5,915 nt of DNA, from contig CAYHBQ010000032.1 of NCBI GenBank assembly GCA_964354995.1, positions 1-5,915 of the forward strand. Direction: 5' to 3'. Shown piece after piece: positions 1 through 4,575 of this stretch. The position numbers were made by a program, and so were the translations under genes. The notes under the pieces are model-generated. The model ran no database searches. It saw nothing but the letters and a program-made list of their open reading frames with translations, and had not been told where the DNA came from. This DNA comes from JBBSZK01 sp964354995. Lineage in GTDB: Archaea > Nanobdellota > Nanobdellia > Pacearchaeales > GW2011-AR1. Position 1 is the stretch's first letter; the number at the start of each line of letters is the position of its first letter.

Positions 1-327
1 TTGTCTCTGCCGGCTGAGAGGAACAACTCCAACAATTCCGATATTCAATTCTTCAGGATCTATAGTGAAAAGTGCGACGGGAATACCTGCACCGCCCCCG
101 ACACCCCCACTACTGCTACCTCCGCCAGAAGATTCTCCCGAACCGCCAGAATCATTAGTCGCATTTGAAGGCGGAGCGGTAATGGTAAGTGAAAACGTTC
201 CATCCGAACTCGCCTGGGCAGAAAGCGGACGAGACCAAAAATCAGAACTGAGAAACAAGAAAAAAGTAAACGCGTTACACACAAACGCGAGCATGACAAA
301 AGCCAAAATGGTCGATTGGTAACGCAT
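1..327 (-). CDS. Exported protein with Gly/Ser-rich linker, N-terminal part (3' end outside window)
   Basis: The frame runs from ATG 327 to the window edge with no stop, giving 109 residues of an incomplete protein. It has MRYQST, a hydrophobic segment (about 7-27), a possible signal-peptidase site near RPLSAQA (33-39), a short strand-like stretch (TFSLTITAPP), a Gly/Ser linker (about 60-81, with SSGGGSSSGG) and then FTIDPEELNIGIVGVVP (87-103), which looks like the opening of an Ig-like domain. The layout signal - Gly/Ser linker - Ig-like domain is familiar from Woesearchaeota-type surface proteins. The start is supported by a TATA box centred 25 bp upstream and absence of a Shine-Dalgarno sequence, as for gene F. 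Two other frames over this stretch are also open (65-322 plus, 60-299 minus), but they are shadows of the linker and signal codons. The C-terminal anchor and total length cannot be seen. Confidence 0.78.
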   Translation of the reverse strand, partial: MRYQSTILAFVMLAFVCNAFTFFLFLSSDFWSRPLSAQASSDGTFSLTITAPPSNATNDSGGSGESSGGGSSSGGVGGGAGIPVALFTIDPEELNIGIVGVVPLSRQRQ

Positions 328-348
328 AAAATAGAATAGGAACAATGC

Positions 349-355
349 TATAAAA
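349..355 (-). promoter_or_regulatory. TATA box for gene H, leaderless spacing
   Basis: On the minus strand this reads TTTTATA, two bases after the TAG stop of gene G, with the purine-rich end of G (AAGAGATAG) just upstream. The centre is 25 bp from ATG 327, again predicting a transcript that starts at the ATG. No Shine-Dalgarno sequence lies between them (CATTGTTCCTATTCTATTTT). Confidence 0.55.
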
Positions 356-357
356 GA

Positions 358-774
358 CTATCTCTTAAATTCAAATCTAAGCGAGCCCCCATAAGAACCA
401 AAGGTCGTACCCGAAGGCACAAAGAGCGTAAACGAGGCGTTATAGCGAGAAGCGGGTTCAATACTAAACGAAGGTTCTGCTGTGGTAAGATATTTACTCA
501 ATGAAGGATCGATAAATATGGTAACTCCCACAGGGAAATCGTACGGATTGTCTATAAAAACAACACGCGATGAAACAGTATCGGGCACTACTCGACCAAA
601 GGTAAGCGAAGACGTGTTGATTTCTAAGCCAACTGAATCTCCCACTATAAACCGCACATCAAGTGTTCGCACATCAAACGGCCGAGAAAAAATAATAAAA
701 AAAGAAACAAACACAATCAAAAGACAAAAAAATGCAATAGTGAGTACCAGAAAAGAGGAAGGTCTACGCATCAT
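358..774 (-). CDS. Small N-anchored protein with one Ig-like exterior domain
   Basis: Encodes 138 residues: MMRRPSS, a strongly hydrophobic helix (about 8-29), a linker, and a single beta-sandwich domain from about 40 to the end. The domain has LEINTSSLTFGRVVPDTVSS, then RVVFIDNPYDFPVGVTIFID, and closes with FTLFVPSGTTFGSYGGSLRF. This strand order is that of an immunoglobulin-like domain in which a strand (xSLxFG), an N-P turn and a VPxGTxxGxY hairpin recur; similar proteins are common in DPANN archaea as I recall. There are two sequons and no exterior cysteine. The start is ATG 774, which shares ATGA with the stop of gene F and has GGAGG eight bases upstream, the strongest ribosome site in the window. 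The second ATG (771) would shorten the protein by one residue. An in-frame TTG at 822 was rejected. It probably works with F at the membrane surface; no activity is evident. Confidence 0.82.
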   Translation of the reverse strand: MMRRPSSFLVLTIAFFCLLIVFVSFFIIFSRPFDVRTLDVRFIVGDSVGLEINTSSLTFGRVVPDTVSSRVVFIDNPYDFPVGVTIFIDPSLSKYLTTAEPSFSIEPASRYNASFTLFVPSGTTFGSYGGSLRFEFKR

Positions 775-1871
775 GACGCCCGCCTCCGAGAAACAACACG
801 TTTCCTGCGCACAAAAAACCAAACCGCCAAGAGTGCAACCACAACAATTGCAATCACGAGAGCTACAACGACAACATTAAGTTTCTTCACAAATGCAAGA
901 CTGACCACCTGCTCGCTCGATAAACCTTCGTAAAAGAGCGTAATACGAGCCTCAAAGCGATCATTAACAATCGAACTCGTATCGAAATAGCCTTCAAGCG
1001 TCGCTCGACCAAAGGGACTAAGTGCAACAGTCGGTGTCAAAAATGAAATATCGCTTCCGAGAACAGTTACATTCGCAAAAACGTTTTCAATAGGGGCATT
1101 CCACGCGCTTTCAATATCCAAATTAATTTTATTAATAGAATCCCGCTCAAAAAAGCGAGTATAATTAATAAGCTGCACATCAAGCGTACCAATACGAAAC
1201 GGTTTTTCATCAAACGTGTCGGCTTCTCCGTAAACGACGTGAGCAATTGCGCGATAACTTCCCGGCGAATAGGGGGTGCTGTCAATCTCTGCATGAAACA
1301 CGGCAGAATCAATAGAACTGAGTAACGATTGAGCGACCTCCAATCGTTCAACAAACGTCTCGCCACGATAAATATCAAGATAGACGTCAAACGAAGTTGT
1401 CTCTTTTCCACGGTTAGTAACTGAAATGTCAAACGGAACAATCTCTCCTTTATTTACGGAAGAAGTAGCAAGCGAAACTTCAAGATATCTCCCCGGATAG
1501 GGAACATAAATGACGATGATGCCGCGTGGCTCTCCCGAAATTCCTATACCCAGAAGCGAAGAAGTTTCAACGCCCGTGACAAACACTCGATGGATGCCCG
1601 GCACATCTACCTTATCAGGAAACGTCACGTACACAATAACCGTGCCCGTGCCAGATGACGTTGAATCACTCAGTTGAGCATACTGCGCAAAATCTCCCTG
1701 TAAAGAAAATGAAAATCGAGAATCGGGATTAGAAGAAAGGAAAGTAAACGGAAATGCAGCCTTCAACCCAGGTTCGTAATTAACTTCGTATTGTGCAGGA
1801 GTAAGTGCCGCCCTCCCAAGGGGTATAAAGAGAACACACACTACAATCAAAAGCAAAAAAACCCCTCTCAT
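771..1871 (-). CDS. Surface protein: signal peptide, Ig-like domains, C-terminal anchor with Arg-rich tail (paralogue of gene at 2882-4096)
   Basis: Encodes 366 residues. The signal peptide (about 1-21, ending GRA) is followed by ALTPAQYEVNYEPGLK, the same domain opening as its paralogue, then VPYPGRY (123-129), Ig-like domains with YSPGSYRAIAHVVYGE and ESAWNAPIENVFANVTV, a C-terminal helix (about 331-353) and the tail VRRKRVVSRRRAS. Seven of the 13 tail residues are basic Arg or Lys, fixing it on the cytoplasmic side. The mature part has no cysteine and two sequons. It is some 40 residues shorter than its paralogue. The start is ATG 1871: no Shine-Dalgarno sequence is present, but a TATA box centred about 25 bp upstream predicts a transcript that begins at this ATG. 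It overlaps the next gene by ATGA, forming an F-G unit. The likely role is a membrane-anchored exterior scaffold; partner and ligand are unknown. Confidence 0.87.
   Translation of the reverse strand: MRGVFLLLIVVCVLFIPLGRAALTPAQYEVNYEPGLKAAFPFTFLSSNPDSRFSFSLQGDFAQYAQLSDSTSSGTGTVIVYVTFPDKVDVPGIHRVFVTGVETSSLLGIGISGEPRGIIVIYVPYPGRYLEVSLATSSVNKGEIVPFDISVTNRGKETTSFDVYLDIYRGETFVERLEVAQSLLSSIDSAVFHAEIDSTPYSPGSYRAIAHVVYGEADTFDEKPFRIGTLDVQLINYTRFFERDSINKINLDIESAWNAPIENVFANVTVLGSDISFLTPTVALSPFGRATLEGYFDTSSIVNDRFEARITLFYEGLSSEQVVSLAFVKKLNVVVVALVIAIVVVALLAVWFFVRRKRVVSRRRAS
783..787 (-). promoter_or_regulatory. Ribosome binding site of gene G (GGAGG)
   Basis: GGAGG lies inside the last codons of gene F, eight bases before ATG 774. 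It decides the start of G against the longer TTG frame at 822 and shows that G is translated from the F transcript by re-initiation or internal entry. Confidence 0.7.
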
Positions 1872-1883
1872 AGAAGCACAGAG

Positions 1884-1889
1884 AAAAAA
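1884..1889 (-). terminator. T6 tract after gene E, possible transcription terminator
   Basis: On the minus strand the gap between E and F carries TTTTTT followed by CTCTG. Archaeal RNA polymerase commonly stops at short U tracts without a hairpin. This tract lies between the TATA box and the start codon of F, so it could end the D-E transcript while sitting inside the promoter of F. It could equally be ordinary promoter spacer sequence. Confidence 0.3.
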
Positions 1890-1892
1890 TAG

Positions 1893-1900
1893 TTTTTATA
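1893..1900 (-). promoter_or_regulatory. TATA box for genes F-G, leaderless spacing
   Basis: On the minus strand this reads TATAAAAA, immediately preceded by AAACG, with GAAA overlapping the stop codon of gene E in the position of a TFB recognition element. The box centre is about 25 bp from ATG 1871. Archaeal transcription usually starts about 25-27 bp from the TATA centre, so the mRNA would begin at the start codon. The whole gap between E and F is only 34 bases. Confidence 0.65.
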
Positions 1901-1905
1901 CGTTT

Positions 1906-2610
1906 CTACGAGCACGGACCCGGAGCCTGACAATAAATCATATGGAAGTACGACGATAGATTACCCTGCAACGAATCATAAGGCACCCTCAAACGAACGC
2001 CGATGCGCAATGAATCAGATCCGTCCGAAAATCTGAAAACGCCACATATGGGCGTGCCAGGATTAGTGGTATTAACATCAAAGAATAATCCGAGCGGAAT
2101 TAACCCGCTCACACTAGGATTGACAGAGGAGTTATCCGTACCGCCCGTCGTATTAAGACAGCTACCTGAGTCTATATTTGAAACATTATACTCAAATCGA
2201 GGATTAGTGCCTCCCAACAATTGCGTAGAATTCTTACTTGTATAAAGCAGGATAGTTGCATTTACATTACCGATGTTCTCAAGAACAAACCCGCTCGAAC
2301 CCGTAGCAGACCCAATTGACCACGAACCGCCAACCGCATTGATTGTACCACCCGCCTGATTAGTTGTTAAGTTTGCTTCCGACTGTCCCTCAGTCACGTA
2401 TCCTGAACCCCATTGAATAGAACTATTCGTAAAATTAATGCTCAACAATGTCGCAACCGTTAAGTTAAGCGTTGCATTTGCCTGTGACGCAAACCCCGTC
2501 ACCCATGTCTCACGAAAACTAGAAAGCGAATAATAACTAAACCCTGCCGCAAAAAGAGCCGAGAACGCGGCGAGCGCTGCAACTAAAACAAGTAATTGCT
2601 CGCCTTTCAT
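1906..2610 (-). CDS. N-anchored, sequon-rich surface protein
   Basis: Encodes 234 residues: MKGEQ, one hydrophobic helix (about 6-28), then an exterior domain rich in Asn, Thr, Ser and Gly. It has about 12 N-x-S/T sequons and 4 cysteines (SGSCLN, TPICGV, and a terminal YCQAPGPCS). The exterior part follows the order NSSIQWGSG, GFVLENIGNVNATILL, LGGTNPRFEYNV and FSDGSDSLRIGVRLRVP. I recognise this as a very common surface protein type of Woesearchaeota/Pacearchaeota genomes. The same order (xSSIxWG, LENxGNxxxNxTI, VPxxxxxG) recurs in the last module of gene A. The N-terminus K-G-E-Q before the helix could be a class III prepilin cleavage site or just a short cytoplasmic tail. Its ATG shares ATGA with the stop of gene D, and GGTG sits seven bases upstream, so it is translated from the D transcript. 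Extracellular display is inferred. Confidence 0.85.
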   Translation of the reverse strand: MKGEQLLVLVAALAAFSALFAAGFSYYSLSSFRETWVTGFASQANATLNLTVATLLSINFTNSSIQWGSGYVTEGQSEANLTTNQAGGTINAVGGSWSIGSATGSSGFVLENIGNVNATILLYTSKNSTQLLGGTNPRFEYNVSNIDSGSCLNTTGGTDNSSVNPSVSGLIPLGLFFDVNTTNPGTPICGVFRFSDGSDSLRIGVRLRVPYDSLQGNLSSYFHMIYCQAPGPCS

Positions 2611-2825
2611 GAACCTACACCGGGGCGAGAAACTACCTGAAGCCCAACGTCACTTGAAGGTTCACCAACAGCAAGACCTGCGCCCGTTTGACGAACAGGC
2701 ACAAAATCCGACTTAAAACTATCTCGTACACTCAAAGAAACCATCACTGAAAGCACTGAAAACAACACAGCCATAACCAGCAAAAACACAATAACCTTCG
2801 TCGAAACACCCTGCTCAAGCGCCAT
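2607..2825 (-). CDS. Small single-pass membrane protein, possibly pilin-like
   Basis: Encodes 72 residues: a short polar N-terminus (MALEQGVSTK), one long hydrophobic segment (about 11-31) and a 40-residue exterior stub ending LQVVSRPGVGS. The gene is small but supported by a TATA box in the gap upstream, by ATGA overlap with the next gene, and by a clear membrane helix. The start is ATG 2825; an in-frame TTG at 2837 lies upstream of the transcription start predicted from the TATA box and is disfavoured. The Q-G-V-S before the helix is reminiscent of archaeal type IV pilin (class III) signal peptides such as K/R-G-V-S-P, but the expected basic residue at -2 is Q here, so processing by a prepilin peptidase is doubtful. 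An alternative reading is that D supplies a separate membrane piece for the protein encoded by E. No function can be assigned. Confidence 0.75.
   Translation of the reverse strand: MALEQGVSTKVIVFLLVMAVLFSVLSVMVSLSVRDSFKSDFVPVRQTGAGLAVGEPSSDVGLQVVSRPGVGS
2618..2621 (-). promoter_or_regulatory. Possible ribosome binding site of gene E (GGTG)
   Basis: GGTG lies seven bases before ATG 2610, in the last codons of gene D. It matches the GGTGA half of the archaeal Shine-Dalgarno sequence and fits an internal gene of the D-E transcript. The short motif makes this call weak. Confidence 0.4.
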
Positions 2826-2854
2826 CTTTTTACACAAGAGAAACTAAGCGCCAC

Positions 2855-2862
2855 TATATAAA
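2855..2862 (-). promoter_or_regulatory. TATA box for genes D-E
   Basis: On the minus strand this reads TTTATATA, with TAGAAATC just upstream, of which GAAAT resembles a TFB recognition element. The centre is about 33 bp from ATG 2825, so the predicted transcript has a leader of only about seven bases (near GTAAAAAG). No Shine-Dalgarno sequence is present. It lies in the 56-base gap between genes C and D. Confidence 0.55.
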
Positions 2863-2881
2863 GATTTCTAACAATCAACGG

Positions 2882-4096
2882 TTATTTCCGAGCAGAAAAC
2901 TTTTTTCGCAACACCAAGAACCAAAGCACGTTAATAAGTACAAGTACGCCAATAATCGTCGCGAGTACAATAACAAGCGTATTAGACTCACCCGAATCAC
3001 CCGAATCTTTCGAAATAACGTAACCTAATCCGATAACCGAGATATCGTTAGAAGAAACTTTCAGCTTAAAGTCTTGTTGGTCAGAGTGTTCGCCATATCT
3101 CAAAAAGACGGATGAATCGTATGTCCCTTCCTTAACGCCCTCAGTATCCCAGAACGTTACAAGCAACGCTTTCCCAAGCGCAGGCACATCATAAGTCGCA
3201 GACTTAAAGTTGGCCATGACCTCTCGTTGCGCATTGTATACAATCATATCCGCATATGCTCCCGAAATCGGCTGACTCCACTTATTCTCGATTAAAAGTT
3301 CAAACTTAGCAATCTCCCCGAGACTAAAGTCATTAACCTCAACATTCTGTAACTCAAGAGTGCGTTTACCCACTTCAAACGTTTTTTCAACTTTCGTAAC
3401 GCCTTCGTCATAGAGCACGTTCACCACAGCTCGATACGAACCAGGAGCAACCACAGAAGCGTCCCACTCTGCAACAAGTTCGGCACGAGCACCACTTGCA
3501 AGCGCAACTTCATTAGAATTAAGCGTAGTGATTTTTTCATTGAGCGCAGTATATACATCTATAGTAGCTCTGACCCGAGCAAGATCAAGTTTGCCCCGAC
3601 TTACGGTGGGAATTAAAAACGTAACTTTCCCCGAATCGTCAGGACCTGCAATATTCAAGTCAGGTTCAGCATACTTCCCCGGATAAGGAACAAGTACGTG
3701 CAACTGCGTCGTCACTCCGACCGCAGCACCGACAAACGTTGCACCCGTCGCACCTCGTTTTGGCAACTTTATCACCACTATTTCAGCCGTGCGTGTACCG
3801 GGCGTAAGCGTCGAAGGTGCCCTGAAAACATAACTTAATTTCTTTTCAGACTCACTCGCTGCAACATCCCATGAAGCGGCCGAAAGTGCAATCGTCTGAT
3901 TTAATTCTCCTTGTACTAAAAGCACCAACTGCATATCTTCATGCTCTGAATTGATAACCGTAAACTCAACGGTTTGCTCAACTCCCGGTTCAAACTGCAA
4001 CGTCGTACGTCCAGGAGTAATTCCCAACGCGCTAACCTGCATCGCCACAAGAACCATCACTCCTGTAAACATGAGCAAATATTTCGTGTTAATCAT
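2882..4096 (-). CDS. Surface protein: signal peptide, Ig-like domains, C-terminal membrane anchor (paralogue of gene at 771-1871)
   Basis: Encodes 404 residues. There is a Sec-type signal peptide (about 1-23, ending VSA), then LGITPGRTTLQFEPG opening a NEW3/COG1470-like Ig domain (to about 135), the motif VPYPGKY (136-142), two more beta-sandwich domains (about 145-255, with APGSYRAVVNVLY; about 256-355, with ENKWSQPISGAYA), a DSGDSGES spacer and a C-terminal membrane helix (about 374-396) followed by the basic tail RKKFSARK. This predicts an extracytoplasmic protein anchored at its C-terminus. There are no cysteines and only one sequon (NQT). The architecture and motifs match the gene at 771-1871, so the two are paralogues. 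The start is ATG 4096, preceded at four bases by GGGGGA; an upstream TTG at 4108 overlaps that ribosome site. It overlaps gene B by 8 bases and ends the A-B-C unit. A scaffold or anchor for other surface proteins is possible but inferred. The NEW3 label is a resemblance, not a search result. Confidence 0.88.
   Translation of the reverse strand: MINTKYLLMFTGVMVLVAMQVSALGITPGRTTLQFEPGVEQTVEFTVINSEHEDMQLVLLVQGELNQTIALSAASWDVAASESEKKLSYVFRAPSTLTPGTRTAEIVVIKLPKRGATGATFVGAAVGVTTQLHVLVPYPGKYAEPDLNIAGPDDSGKVTFLIPTVSRGKLDLARVRATIDVYTALNEKITTLNSNEVALASGARAELVAEWDASVVAPGSYRAVVNVLYDEGVTKVEKTFEVGKRTLELQNVEVNDFSLGEIAKFELLIENKWSQPISGAYADMIVYNAQREVMANFKSATYDVPALGKALLVTFWDTEGVKEGTYDSSVFLRYGEHSDQQDFKLKVSSNDISVIGLGYVISKDSGDSGESNTLVIVLATIIGVLVLINVLWFLVLRKKFSARK
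2988..3005 (-). repeat. Perfect 9-base tandem duplication in the stalk of gene C
   Basis: The plus strand has TCACCCGAA twice in a row, followed by TC. On the coding strand it encodes the DSGDSGE spacer just before the C-terminal membrane helix of gene C. It is in frame, so copy-number change would lengthen or shorten the stalk by three residues without breaking the gene. Confidence 0.6.
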
Positions 4097-4574
4097 GTTG
4101 TCCCCCAATAAACGTATCCCCTACTTTTTCTAATGACTCGTCAGGAGCAAGGATTATCTTCCCCGTTAAAACTCCCTTATCATACACATCTACGTTCAAA
4201 CGAGAAGTTCCCGCATTAGTAATATCATAGCCCGCATCAGATGCACGCACTTGCAAATCAACAACCGATTCAACGGTAATCTGTCTAATCTCACTCGGTA
4301 AAACTCCCTCGACCATCCAATAGTACGTGCCAGGTTCAAGGGTGATAAGTGCTTTGTCTCGCACCGAAATACGTTGCGGTGAAGTGAAATCAACATTGTC
4401 ATCAATTAACAAAAAGTCCCCCCGTTCAAACGAAAAGAGCACCGCACCCGTCGCAACAACGCCATCGGTAGGAGCATTCAACAACGGAGTCGCGTAAAAG
4501 AAAGCCCAGACGAAGAGCGCAAGCGTTCCCACTACTAGAAGTGCATCAATCCCGTACACTATTTTTTTATGCAT
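4089..4574 (-). CDS. Single-pass membrane protein with fibronectin III-like exterior domain
   Basis: Encodes 161 residues. The N-terminus MHKKIVYG is basic and is followed by one membrane segment (about 5-27), predicting an N-in, C-out protein. The exterior part has FSFERGDFLLIDDNVDFTSP (about 47-66), LEPGTYYWMVEG (about 79-90) and then an Ig-like stretch with ITNAGTSRLNVDVYDKG. The 'LxxGxYYWxV' strand is typical of fibronectin III-like domains in DPANN surface proteins as I know them; that assignment is from memory. There are no cysteines and no N-x-S/T sequons, unlike the gene upstream. ATG 4574 is chosen because it lies one base after the stop of gene A, with GAGTGA five bases upstream; a GTG at 4583 would add only three residues. 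The last 8 bases overlap the start of gene C, so A, B and C are probably co-transcribed. The tight coupling suggests B acts with A or C at the surface, but no activity can be named. Confidence 0.85.
   Translation of the reverse strand: MHKKIVYGIDALLVVGTLALFVWAFFYATPLLNAPTDGVVATGAVLFSFERGDFLLIDDNVDFTSPQRISVRDKALITLEPGTYYWMVEGVLPSEIRQITVESVVDLQVRASDAGYDITNAGTSRLNVDVYDKGVLTGKIILAPDESLEKVGDTFIGGQHD
4101..4106 (-). promoter_or_regulatory. Ribosome binding site of gene C (GGGGGA)
   Basis: GGGGGA lies within the end of gene B, four bases before ATG 4096. It is G-rich rather than the exact GGAGG or GGTGA consensus, but it favours ATG 4096 over the TTG at 4108, which would place this purine run inside the coding sequence. 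Confidence 0.5.
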
Positions 4575-4575
4575 A

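Noticed and set aside
60..299. Minus-strand open frame in another phase over gene H
   Set aside because: It contains no domain-like pattern beyond a hydrophobic start caused by overlapping codons, and it starts downstream of the promoter-linked ATG 327.
65..322. Plus-strand open frame with a proline-rich stretch
   Set aside because: The proline run is simply the complement of the Gly/Ser linker codons of gene H. The minus-strand frame has a signal peptide, TATA box and domain-like end and is the better gene.
775..822. TTG 822 as start of gene G
   Set aside because: It would put 16 extra residues with three cysteines before the membrane helix and ignore the GGAGG and ATGA overlap at 774.
482..880. 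Plus-strand open frame of 132 codons
   Set aside because: It lies opposite genes G and F, encodes a Lys/Thr/Ser/Arg-rich product without domain features, and has no promoter; it is a shadow of the minus-strand genes.
1067..1441. Minus-strand 124-codon frame inside gene F
   Set aside because: It is out of phase with F, which has a full signal-to-anchor architecture; the alternative product shows no coherent domain.
2826..2837. TTG 2837 as start of gene D
   Set aside because: It lies upstream of the transcription start predicted from the TATA box centred near 2858, and ATG 2825 is available.
1067..3600. CRISPR, tRNA, rRNA or insertion sequence
   Set aside because: No spaced direct repeats, cloverleaf, rRNA motifs, terminal inverted repeats or transposase-like products are visible anywhere in the window; gaps are at most 56 bases.
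4097..4108. TTG 4108 as start of gene C
   Set aside because: The codons after it form the GGGGGA ribosome site of ATG 4096, and the signal peptide is more regular from the ATG.
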